Source of the DNA: Marinifaba aquimaris
GTDB taxonomy: Bacteria; Pseudomonadota; Gammaproteobacteria; Enterobacterales; Alteromonadaceae
NCBI RefSeq assembly: GCF_013328345.1
Contig: NZ_JABULX010000004.1
Span: 124,001-188,000 of the forward strand
DNA: 64,000 bases
Direction of reading: 5' to 3'
Positions within the stretch are counted from its first letter, which is position 1. Every line of letters starts with the position of its first letter. A model generated the notes under the pieces. That model saw nothing but the letters and a program-made list of their open reading frames with translations, was not told where the DNA came from and did not search any database. A program made the translations under genes and the position numbers. Shown here piece after piece: positions 26,156-34,618 of the stretch.

Positions 26156-27925
26156 ATGAATAAAGCTAAAAAAGCACTGACTAAATTAATCACTCTGTCG
26201 TCTTTGTTGATTGCCGCTTTCACTGCAAGTGCAAGCATTGAGTCAGCAAAAAGGGATTACGAAAATAGGGAATATAAAGCAGCTTTCAAAGAATTCATGA
26301 AGTATGCTAGGATAGGCAATCCGCAAGCTCAATATTATATTGGTATGATGTATTACCAAGGCAAAGGTGTTTCCTCTGACATCTACGAAGCCAATGCTTG
26401 GTTTGGACTGTCACGTCAAGGCGGATTCAGAAACTCCATCGACATGATGCAAAGACTAAGAAGAGAATTGCCTTCTAAACGCGAAGCGAAAGTTGTCGCG
26501 CAAGAATTAGAAAGCCTTTACAGTCAAGACATCCTTACTCAATCTCTATTCCCAAATTTCACACTTGACGATGCACCTGATAAGCAACTAACACCGTTGC
26601 AGATTAAAAACCCTAACTCGACTTCTGATTCGAGTGGTTGGGCACTTGTCTCGGTTACTATTGATGAAAATGGTAACGTGAGCAATGAAAAGATCTTTAA
26701 CTCATACCCTGAAGGCGTTTTTGATCGAGCTTCGCTCAATGCGGCTAAAGGCTGGAAGTTCAAGCCACAAATGCGCGGTGATGAAATGGTTCAAGTTGAT
26801 GATTACATTATCAAATTTGAATTTCGCTCATCAAACGTCATGGCACACCAAAGTTATTTAAGAAGCTTGTCTAAATACAGTGACTCCCTTGCTTCAAGAG
26901 CGCGTTCTGGCGATGCTGAAGCTCAATATTTACTGGCTAGACTTCACGGCCAAGGCATTATTCGCCCGCGTATGTCGGATAAAATTCGCTCCGCTTCTGC
27001 CTGGTTACTAGAAGCAGCCAAGTCAGGCCATCCAGCTGCGCGTTATGATATTGCTGAAAGACTGTTGGAAGGGCGTGGTGTTGTTGCTGACCCTGTGAAA
27101 GCTTATAAATGGCTGAAAATGTCAGCTGAAGAAGGGTACGCACCAGCTCAATACGCCTATGCTAAAGAAGTGATTCGTTCTAACGCAGGCAAAGATGAAT
27201 ATGCTCAAGCCGTTAAATACCTAATCAGCGCTGCCGATGCTGGAAATGGCAATGCCGAGCAAGAATTAGCAATAGTTTATTCAACGTCTATACATTACGA
27301 ATACTTCTTACCTTTTAAATCAAGTTTAATCGGTAAAGATGGTCTTAACGAAGATAAAAATCACCCTGATTATTTAATGATCTTAGGTGCTGCTTATTCA
27401 GCACAGGGTTCAAATGAAAAAGCAGGTGAATTCTTATCTAATGCTTATTCAAATGCTATATCTCGTGGTTGGCCTACTGCTCGTATTATGAGTGTTGCTC
27501 AACAGTTGGGGGTTGATATCTCTGCTCAAGGCTATACGCCTAATAGTGCTATTGCTGCAGCACCTGCTCAAACACAGCCTAATACGCAACAACAGGTTCA
27601 AACGCCAGCGCCACAAGTGGCAAAAACTGAACCTACTAACAAAAAATTCAAACGCCCTAATCCGATTGATAGAATCGGCCCAATTTATCCAGTTGGTGCT
27701 GAAGAAGATGGGATTGAAGGTTGGGTTAAACTCAGCTACTCAGTCAATCGTAATGGCTTAGTAGAAGATATTTTGGTCATAAGCTCAGAGCCTGAAGAAA
27801 TTTTTGACCAAGCGGCTATTGATGCACTTAAACAATGGCGCTACGAACCTATTATCGAAAACGGTACAACCGTTAAACGAACAGGATTTAAAGTTAAACT
27901 CGCTTTTAACTTAGACCAAGAGTAG
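26156..27925 (+). CDS. TonB-family protein with Sel1 repeats and two TonB C-terminal domains
   Basis: 589 residues. An N-terminal signal or anchor helix is at about 5-26. Sel1-like repeats follow at about 40-80 (AQYYIGMMYYQGKGV) with a first TonB-C-like domain at about 150-230 (GWALVSVTIDENGNVSNEKIFNSYP). More Sel1 repeats lie at about 250-350 (AQYLLARLHGQGII, ARYDIAERLLEGRGVV). A Gln/Pro/Ala-rich linker at 465-495 leads to a second TonB-C domain at about 505-585 (GWVKLSYSVNRNGLVEDI). The TonB-C fold couples inner-membrane energy to outer-membrane receptors. With no separate ExbBD neighbours, this is more likely a periplasmic adaptor. The exact role is unknown. Confidence 0.85.
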   Translation: MNKAKKALTKLITLSSLLIAAFTASASIESAKRDYENREYKAAFKEFMKYARIGNPQAQYYIGMMYYQGKGVSSDIYEANAWFGLSRQGGFRNSIDMMQRLRRELPSKREAKVVAQELESLYSQDILTQSLFPNFTLDDAPDKQLTPLQIKNPNSTSDSSGWALVSVTIDENGNVSNEKIFNSYPEGVFDRASLNAAKGWKFKPQMRGDEMVQVDDYIIKFEFRSSNVMAHQSYLRSLSKYSDSLASRARSGDAEAQYLLARLHGQGIIRPRMSDKIRSASAWLLEAAKSGHPAARYDIAERLLEGRGVVADPVKAYKWLKMSAEEGYAPAQYAYAKEVIRSNAGKDEYAQAVKYLISAADAGNGNAEQELAIVYSTSIHYEYFLPFKSSLIGKDGLNEDKNHPDYLMILGAAYSAQGSNEKAGEFLSNAYSNAISRGWPTARIMSVAQQLGVDISAQGYTPNSAIAAAPAQTQPNTQQQVQTPAPQVAKTEPTNKKFKRPNPIDRIGPIYPVGAEEDGIEGWVKLSYSVNRNGLVEDILVISSEPEEIFDQAAIDALKQWRYEPIIENGTTVKRTGFKVKLAFNLDQE

Positions 27926-27943
27926 ATAGTATTTTCAAATCAC

Positions 27944-27970
27944 AAAGCCCGTTTTATACGGGCTTTTTTA
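27944..27970 (+). terminator. Terminator after the Sel1/TonB gene
   Basis: 9-bp stem AAAGCCCGT/ACGGGCTTT, 5-base loop, then a T run. Confidence 0.9.
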
Positions 27971-27995
27971 TTGGTCTTTCAAGGAACTGGCTTAA

Positions 27996-28859
27996 ATGAG
28001 GGATATCCGCTTACTTTTTAATAAGAAGATCTGGCTAATTGTTACTTGCCTATTTCTCACCGCATGCAGCACAAAATTTTACTATAACAATATTAGTTGG
28101 TTGCTACCTTGGTACATGGATGATTACGTTGACTTAAACACCGAGCAAGAAGAGGCTTTCGAGCCCCTGTTAACTAAGTTTATGGATTGGCATCGCCATA
28201 CTCAATTAGCCCGCTATAAACAAACGATAGCCGCTACTCAAGTTAGTTTGAGTAAAGGGGATATTTCTGAGCAAGAGTTAGAGCAATTATTTATCGAGTT
28301 ACGTAGCTTTTGGGAAGACTTTAGACTAGAGATAACCCCATTACTTGTCGATGTTGCCAAGCTAATGTCGAAAGAGCAGGTTGATGCACTTTTTGCCAAG
28401 CTTGATGAAGATAATCAAGAGCTTGCTGATAAAATCCTTGAGTTAAAAAAAGATGATCAATATCAGGCTGAAAAAATAAAAAATCGCTTATCTGGTATCG
28501 AAAATTGGACGGGTAAATTATCGAAGCAGCAAAAAAACTGGTTAAAAACCGAGTTAATTCGATACAAAACTGTCTCTCCTACAAATTTGGCTTACAGAAA
28601 GGCATGGCAAGCAAAGGCTAAAGGTATGATAGAGCAAAAACAATGGGCAGAGTTAGGCTCACATATTCAGCTACCATACCAATCTGAAAAAGCTAAAACA
28701 CTAATTGAAATTCGTCGTTATAACCAAGCTATCTCAACGGAGCTTTACCCTCAAATTTGGCAGAAATTGACTGCCAAACAGAAGAAAAAAGTTATTAGTA
28801 AGCTAGGTGAATATGTTGAAGATTTTGAATCGCTAATCGGTAGTCAAAACAAGGAGTAA
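27996..28859 (+). CDS. DUF6279 family lipoprotein
   Basis: 287 residues with a lipoprotein signal (LFLTACS, Cys near residue 25). The mature N-terminus YYNNISWLLPWYMDDYVDLNTEQE is the hallmark of DUF6279. The rest is helical and charged (Glu/Lys/Gln-rich). The family has no assigned function; it is an envelope lipoprotein of gammaproteobacteria. AAGGA lies ten bases before the ATG. It stands alone after a terminator. Confidence 0.83.
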   Translation: MRDIRLLFNKKIWLIVTCLFLTACSTKFYYNNISWLLPWYMDDYVDLNTEQEEAFEPLLTKFMDWHRHTQLARYKQTIAATQVSLSKGDISEQELEQLFIELRSFWEDFRLEITPLLVDVAKLMSKEQVDALFAKLDEDNQELADKILELKKDDQYQAEKIKNRLSGIENWTGKLSKQQKNWLKTELIRYKTVSPTNLAYRKAWQAKAKGMIEQKQWAELGSHIQLPYQSEKAKTLIEIRRYNQAISTELYPQIWQKLTAKQKKKVISKLGEYVEDFESLIGSQNKE

Positions 28860-28906
28860 ATCGGGAGGCAATCCTTTGCGGGGCTTTACATTATCAATGT
28901 CGTGAA

Positions 28907-29800
28907 TTAAGCGTATCTTAAGCAGTTTCTTCCTTCATTTTTGGCTTGGTATAAAGCGCCATCTGCTCGATTGAAAAAGCTTGATGCAGTGTCAGTTGTT
29001 TGCCAGCAAGTATAACCAATCGATGTAGAGACCTGAGCTTTTTTAATTTGCTCATTGGATGCGATGTTGGCTTTAATTTGTTTGGCTACACGACGTGCTA
29101 CTAATTCATTGGCACCTTCTAATATAATTGCGAATTCATCGCCACCAAATCTAAATGCAAAGTCTGTATTGCGTATCGCATGATTAATTTCATTGGCAAA
29201 CTCAATTAAGACTTTGTCACCTTCACTATGACCAAACGTATCGTTTGCTCGCTTAAAGTTATCTAAATCAAGCAATAAAATGGTTAAATCTTGGTTGTTG
29301 CGCAAGGTACGGCTAATCGCTTTTTCCAAAATATCATCAAAGTGAGCTCGATTACCTAATTGCGTCAAATGATCTTTAAGTGCTTGCTTTTGTAACTGTA
29401 AGACGACTAATGCATTTTTTAATGGGTAAAAGAGTTTTTGCTGTAGTGTTTTTAATATTTGAATATCTGCGGTGCTAAAAACTGTATTACTGTGGTACGT
29501 AATATAACCTAAGTCGTGATGGTCTTGATTTAGGTCACTAAAATATTGGGTGCTGCCATTAGTATATTCGCTATTGGTATAGCTATTTTCGTCACTTTGA
29601 AATTGAATACCAGTAAGACGGACAAACTTTGCCGCTTCATCGGCAAATATCTGCAAAATATGTGGTATTTTTAAACTGGTTTGTAACTGTTCTACTAAAT
29701 GATTGAAATTTGGCTGAAAATCGCCAGTCAGCCTTGCTACACTTAAATTAGGTTTAGTGCTACTTGGCTCTATAAAATTATAACAATGTAAATTATCCAT
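28907..29800 (-). CDS. Diguanylate cyclase (GGDEF)
   Basis: 297 residues. The C-terminal GGDEF domain (about 140-297) has an intact active site GGDEF at 219-223 and an inhibitory I-site RNTD exactly five residues upstream (210-213). It should therefore make c-di-GMP and be product-inhibited. The N-terminal 135 residues are soluble and look GAF-like (FADEAAKFVRLTG, then LGYITYHSN), so it is probably a cytosolic sensor. No membrane segment and no EAL domain. It is divergent from the antiporter gene. Ligand unknown. Confidence 0.92.
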   Translation of the reverse strand: MDNLHCYNFIEPSSTKPNLSVARLTGDFQPNFNHLVEQLQTSLKIPHILQIFADEAAKFVRLTGIQFQSDENSYTNSEYTNGSTQYFSDLNQDHHDLGYITYHSNTVFSTADIQILKTLQQKLFYPLKNALVVLQLQKQALKDHLTQLGNRAHFDDILEKAISRTLRNNQDLTILLLDLDNFKRANDTFGHSEGDKVLIEFANEINHAIRNTDFAFRFGGDEFAIILEGANELVARRVAKQIKANIASNEQIKKAQVSTSIGYTCWQTTDTASSFFNRADGALYQAKNEGRNCLRYA

Positions 29801-29977
29801 CGAACTACCTCTAGTCAGTTTGCTGACACTTGTAGTTAATGCGAATAACGTACCAACTTTTATAAATACAGATAAAACATGGTCTTGATGTAGTTTTTAC
29901 GTCTTTTTGACGCTACATTGTTAATAGTCATATTGTTAACGACAATTTTTGTTTCCATTCGAGTATAAGGTAAATAA

Positions 29978-31945
29978 ATGGAATTAGGCATTTTTGAAGG
30001 TCTTGTCTTATTACTAGCTACATCGGTACTGATGATTGCTATTTTTAGACGTTTTAACATTACGCCTATTTTGGCTTACCTATTGGCAGGTATTATTGCG
30101 GGTCCTTCTGGGTTCTCTTGGATAAGCGATTTGCACGATGTGCACTTTGTTGCTGAGCTCGGTATTGTCTTTTTACTTTTCTCCTTAGGTCTAGAATTCT
30201 CATTTCCCAAACTTATTGCCATGCGCAAAATGGTGTTTGGAACGGGCACATTACAGGTTATTTTAACGTTAACCGTGATAATGGTTATTTGCTTATCGCT
30301 CGGTTTTAGTTGGCAGGGCGCATTTGCTATTGGTTGTATTTTAGCGCTTTCTTCCACCGCTATTGTTATCAAGCTGCTATCTGAATCAGGTAAGTTACAA
30401 AACCGAAAAAGCCAGCTCGCAGTTTCAGTCTTATTATTCCAAGACATTGCCGTAGTGCCTATGCTGATTGTTTTCCCAATCTTATCCCTTGGTGAAGGTG
30501 CCGCATTTGGCAGCGCTTTACTGGAAGCATCACTTAAAGGTATCGCTGTATTTGCATTACTCATAGGGGCTGGTAAGTGGATCTTACCTCGAGTATTTGA
30601 CGAGATTGCACAAGCTCGAAGTAATGAGTTATTCGTTTTAACCACGTTACTCGTTGCATTGGTTGCTGGTGGTGTTACGCATTTGTTCGGTCTGTCTATG
30701 GCATTAGGCGCATTTTTGGCTGGTATGATGTTAGGTGAAAGTCAGTACAAACATCAATTAGAAGCGGATATTCGTCCATTTAGAGATATATTAATGGGAT
30801 TATTCTTCTCTATGGTGGGTATGTATTTAAACATCGTCACCATTTGGGAGTCTATTCATTGGTTAATTCTTGCCTGCGTTGCCACATTATTAATTAAAAT
30901 ATTAGTTATTTTTGCGACTGCAAAATTAATGAAAGAGAAAACCAATGATGCACTCGCCGTTTCGATAAAACTATGTCAGATGGGTGAATTTGGTTTTGTC
31001 TTAGCTGCCTTAGCATCCGAAAACAAACTTATTAGTCCTGAAGTGACATCTATTCTGATCGGTGTTGGTGTATTGAGCATGGCTGTAACACCATACTTAA
31101 TTAATAATGCACAAAAAATTACTAATCTCATATTGATGGGGGATTTGGTTAATAGTGAAGATAAAATGCCCGGCTTTAAATCTGAACTCAAAGACCATGT
31201 GGTGATTTGTGGTTTCGGTCGTGTGGGGCAAACGGTTGCTCGTTTTTTAAGAACTGAAGCAATTCCTTATATTGCAGTAGACTTTGATCCTATGCGTGTG
31301 CAAGAAGCGCAACAAGCTGGAGAAAAAGTACATTTTGGTGACGCCAACAACCCAGATATTTTAAAAGCGGTGAATGCGCTTGAAGCGCAATTAGTGATTG
31401 TCACCTTAGATGAGCCAGTCAAAGCAACACAGGTCGTGCATCAAGTTAGAATTTTATCACCTGATATTAAAGTAATTGTAAGAACCACAGATGATGAGCA
31501 TTTACAAAGTCTTAAATCTGCAGGAGCGGACGAAGTTGTACCTGAAAAATTGGAAGGTAGCTTGATGCTGGTGTTACACGTACTGTTTCGCTCTGGTGTG
31601 CCGGTGAGAAGAATCTTTAGCCGTATACGAAGAGAAAGGCGCTCTCAATACAATTTTATGCACGGTTTCTTCCCTGGCGAAAATGTGGATATTGGCGGTG
31701 AGAAACGCGACCAGCTTGAATTTTTACATGCCATACCGTTACCCCTTGGTGCACATGCTGTCGGTAAATCAATTGCAGAGCTCGGCTTAAGCGATATGAA
31801 AATTGATGTCGTTGGTTTGAGACGAAACTCTCAAGAGATTGAATGGCCAAGTGACTCCATGCGTATACGTGAAGATGACATTATGGTCATTAGAGCCAAG
31901 CCACATCGCGTCGAAAAGGCGGAGCGCTACCTACTTGAAGGCTAG
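29978..31945 (+). CDS. Monovalent cation:proton antiporter-2 with TrkA domains (Kef-like)
   Basis: 655 residues. About 12 membrane segments (residues 5-380) of the CPA2 Na+/H+ exchanger fold include FLLFSLGLEFS and ALSSTAIVIKLLSESG. An RCK_N/TrkA-N nucleotide-binding domain follows at about 405-520 (VVICGFGRVGQTVARFL), and a TrkA-C domain at about 570-650. It probably exports K+ under NAD(H)- or glutathione-type control, as KefB/KefC/YbaL do. Which of these it matches best was not resolved. AAGG precedes the ATG. It ends at a clear terminator. Confidence 0.9.
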   Translation: MELGIFEGLVLLLATSVLMIAIFRRFNITPILAYLLAGIIAGPSGFSWISDLHDVHFVAELGIVFLLFSLGLEFSFPKLIAMRKMVFGTGTLQVILTLTVIMVICLSLGFSWQGAFAIGCILALSSTAIVIKLLSESGKLQNRKSQLAVSVLLFQDIAVVPMLIVFPILSLGEGAAFGSALLEASLKGIAVFALLIGAGKWILPRVFDEIAQARSNELFVLTTLLVALVAGGVTHLFGLSMALGAFLAGMMLGESQYKHQLEADIRPFRDILMGLFFSMVGMYLNIVTIWESIHWLILACVATLLIKILVIFATAKLMKEKTNDALAVSIKLCQMGEFGFVLAALASENKLISPEVTSILIGVGVLSMAVTPYLINNAQKITNLILMGDLVNSEDKMPGFKSELKDHVVICGFGRVGQTVARFLRTEAIPYIAVDFDPMRVQEAQQAGEKVHFGDANNPDILKAVNALEAQLVIVTLDEPVKATQVVHQVRILSPDIKVIVRTTDDEHLQSLKSAGADEVVPEKLEGSLMLVLHVLFRSGVPVRRIFSRIRRERRSQYNFMHGFFPGENVDIGGEKRDQLEFLHAIPLPLGAHAVGKSIAELGLSDMKIDVVGLRRNSQEIEWPSDSMRIREDDIMVIRAKPHRVEKAERYLLEG

Positions 31946-32008
31946 GTGATAAGTGCTGGCTGTAGTTACGTAAAAAATACTGGACGTATTAAATCGTTCT
32001 CGCAGATA

Positions 32009-32047
32009 AAAAGCGTTAACTTGTTTGCAGGTTAGCGCTTTTATTTT
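32009..32047 (+). terminator. Terminator after the antiporter gene
   Basis: 12-bp stem AAAAGCGTTAAC/GTTAGCGCTTTT (one G-U pair), 10-base loop, T-rich tail. Confidence 0.8.
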
Positions 32048-32081
32048 TAGCATAGCCCGATCGTTTACAAAGGATAATAAA

Positions 32082-34304
32082 ATGACTTTACGTACTTTAA
32101 ATGCTTGGCTTACCGCATGTTTGTTGTGGTTTAGCGGCATTACCCATGCTGAGCCGTGGACTATAGAGCGCATTGCTTCAGAGCCTAGTTTATCGGGTGA
32201 CTCACTTAGAAAAGTTCAGTATGCACCTGATGGTAGCCGTATTACTTACCTGAAAAATAGAACGGATGAACAATACAAGTTTGATCTATGGCAATTTGAT
32301 GTCAAAACTAACAAACACAGTCGTTTAGTTAATGCCGATGATTTACTTCAAGGTAAAGAAGTTTTATCGGATGAAGAAAAAGCGCGCCGTGAACGTTTGC
32401 GTTTATATGGTCAGGGCATCGTCTCATACAGCTGGTCTGCGGATGCATCAGCCTTGTTATTCCCGTTAAACGGTGATGTTTTCTATTATCAGCTCAATAC
32501 GAAGCAATCTCGCAACATCACAAAATCTAGTGGCTTTGAAACGGATGTTAAATTTTCTCCAAATGGCCAGTACATTTCCTATATACGTGAACAAAATTTA
32601 TATTATTTTGATTTAAAAGCGGGCAAAGAAGTTGCCGTGACAAGTGTAGGTGGTGGCACCATCAAATTCGGTATGGCTGAGTTTGTAGCGCAAGAAGAAA
32701 TGACTCGTATGACAGGTTACTGGTGGTCACCTGACAGCCAAAAGTTAGCGTTAACTAAAACCGATGAACAAGATGTCGACATTGCAGTAAGAAATGAAAT
32801 TTATGCCGACGAAATTAAACTATTTGAGCAGCGCTATCCTTTTACAGGTACGGCTAATGCTGCAATTGAATTAGGTATATACCAACTTAGTAACCAATCA
32901 ACGACTTGGCTTGATTTAGGCCAAGATAAAGATATTTACTTAGCTCGAGTTAATTGGCAACAAAATAGCCAAGTACTGAGTTATCAATGGCAAAATCGAA
33001 CTCAACAAAAGTTAGAACTTAGATTTTTTGATCTAGCAACTGCTAAGCAAGAAGTGGCGCTAACTGAAACCAGTAATACTTGGGTTAACTTGCATAAGTC
33101 TCTTGCTTTTTTAAAAGACAAAAAACGTTTTATTTGGGCATCTGAACGAGATGGCTACAAGCACCTTTACCTTTACCGTATAAACGAATTAAACAAGCCT
33201 GTGCAGTTAACTAAGGGTGAGTGGGTTGTTGATAAACTTGAATACGTTGATGAAAAACGAGGCGATGTTTACTTTACGGGAAGAAAAAATACACCACTAG
33301 AGAAGCATTTGTACAAAGTTAATTGGCATGAACCTGGCGTAATCAAAAAAATATCTAAGCGAGCGGGTTACCACAATGTTGTTTTTGCTAAAGATGGATC
33401 TGGTTATATCGATAACTTTTCTACTGCCAATAGCCCAGAGCAGGTGAGTATCCATGATAAAACGGGTAAACAGTCTGGTTGGTTAGTCGAAAATGCATTA
33501 GATAAAAACCACCCTCTGCACGCTTTTCTTGATAATTGGGTTGAGCCTAGATTCGGTACATTAACTGCTGAAGATGGGCAAACGCTACACTATAGCATTT
33601 ATAAACCCAATAAAATTAACCCATATATAGCACACCCAGCCATTGTTAAAGTGTATGGTGGACCTCATGTGCAAAGAGTGACGAATCGTTGGAGCCACCG
33701 CAATTTGTGGAATCAGTACATGGCCCAACAGGGCTATGTTATTTTTGCCCTAGATAATCGAGGTAGCTATTATCGCGGTAAGGCATTTGAGGCACCGATA
33801 TATCGTCACTTGGCAGACCCTGAAATCAATGATCAAATTTTGGGTGCTAAATACTTAGCCTCTTTAGATTATGTTGATGGCAAAAAAATTGGCATTTTCG
33901 GCCATAGCTACGGTGGCTACATGTCGTTAATGGCGATGTTTAAAGCTGGCGATTATTTTAGTGCAGGTGTATCTGGTGCGCCTGTAACAGACTGGTTACT
34001 TTACGATACGCACTACACAGAACGCTATTTAGGTCACCCAGAAGAAAATGCGGCTGGTTACACGGCAAGCTCTGTCTTTCCGTACGCTAAAGATCTCAAG
34101 GGCCGATTATTAATTTATCATGGAATGGCCGATGACAATGTGCTGTTTACTCACAGTACCAAGTTATACAGTGAGCTACAAAAACAAGGTAAGCTATTTG
34201 AAATTTTAGATTACCCTGGCAGTAAACACAGTATGCGAGGCAAAGCGGTTCAAATACACCTTAACCGCTCAATAAGTGACTTTTTTGACCGTCATTTAAA
34301 GTAA
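32082..34304 (+). CDS. S9 family peptidase, dipeptidyl peptidase IV type
   Basis: 740 residues with a signal peptide (cleavage near THA/EP, about residue 24). The N-terminal beta-propeller (DPPIV_N) spans about 40-470, including the FVAQEEMTRMTGYWWSPDS segment with the Glu pair that binds substrate N-termini. The C-terminal alpha/beta hydrolase has Ser609 in GHSYGG, Asp near 684 in ADDNV and His near 716 in KHSM. It should release X-Pro-type dipeptides in the periplasm. The frame extends 19 codons upstream, but the ATG at 32082 has AAGGA at proper spacing and begins the signal peptide. Confidence 0.94.
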   Translation: MTLRTLNAWLTACLLWFSGITHAEPWTIERIASEPSLSGDSLRKVQYAPDGSRITYLKNRTDEQYKFDLWQFDVKTNKHSRLVNADDLLQGKEVLSDEEKARRERLRLYGQGIVSYSWSADASALLFPLNGDVFYYQLNTKQSRNITKSSGFETDVKFSPNGQYISYIREQNLYYFDLKAGKEVAVTSVGGGTIKFGMAEFVAQEEMTRMTGYWWSPDSQKLALTKTDEQDVDIAVRNEIYADEIKLFEQRYPFTGTANAAIELGIYQLSNQSTTWLDLGQDKDIYLARVNWQQNSQVLSYQWQNRTQQKLELRFFDLATAKQEVALTETSNTWVNLHKSLAFLKDKKRFIWASERDGYKHLYLYRINELNKPVQLTKGEWVVDKLEYVDEKRGDVYFTGRKNTPLEKHLYKVNWHEPGVIKKISKRAGYHNVVFAKDGSGYIDNFSTANSPEQVSIHDKTGKQSGWLVENALDKNHPLHAFLDNWVEPRFGTLTAEDGQTLHYSIYKPNKINPYIAHPAIVKVYGGPHVQRVTNRWSHRNLWNQYMAQQGYVIFALDNRGSYYRGKAFEAPIYRHLADPEINDQILGAKYLASLDYVDGKKIGIFGHSYGGYMSLMAMFKAGDYFSAGVSGAPVTDWLLYDTHYTERYLGHPEENAAGYTASSVFPYAKDLKGRLLIYHGMADDNVLFTHSTKLYSELQKQGKLFEILDYPGSKHSMRGKAVQIHLNRSISDFFDRHLK

Positions 34305-34311
34305 AACATTC

Positions 34312-34344
34312 AAAAGCTGGGTAGGTTATTACCCAGCTTTTTTC
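34312..34344 (+). terminator. Terminator after the S9 peptidase gene
   Basis: 12-bp stem around AAAGCTGGGTA/TACCCAGCTTT with a 6-base loop, followed by T residues. Confidence 0.9.
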
Positions 34345-34618
34345 CTGCCTTTCTAAGTAAAACAATCCATATCCTTTTTTAATTGAAGTCCACTTTTTAA
34401 AGTTGTGTTAAGTGACTGACAAAACCGCATGAAAACCAAGCGACAGTTACGATAATTAATCTCTTTATATTATTAAGCTGTTGAAATTAAAGGTTAAATT
34501 TAATTGATGATACTTAACATTTCTTGAATGTGGTGATGGAACTTTCCTCTATATGATTTTAGCCAGATGGAACTGCAGACGCGTTCTAATCATAAAAATT
34601 ATATGAAAGAGGAATATC
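34345..34618 (+). promoter_or_regulatory. Leader region of the TonB-dependent receptor gene
   Basis: About 270 AT-rich bases without a credible gene. The receptor's ribosome site AGAGGA is at its end. No clear Fur box, palindrome or conserved leader structure was recognised. A short out-of-frame ATG-led frame near 34566 runs into the receptor gene and lacks a ribosome site. Confidence 0.5.

Noticed and set aside
29911-29940. Direct repeat ATTGTTAA (two copies, 15 bases apart) before the antiporter gene
   Set aside because: Short and AT-rich; no further copies nearby to support a binding site.
32025-32081. N-terminal extension of the S9 peptidase
   Set aside because: It runs through the previous gene's terminator stem and destroys the signal peptide; the ATG at 32082 has a proper ribosome site.
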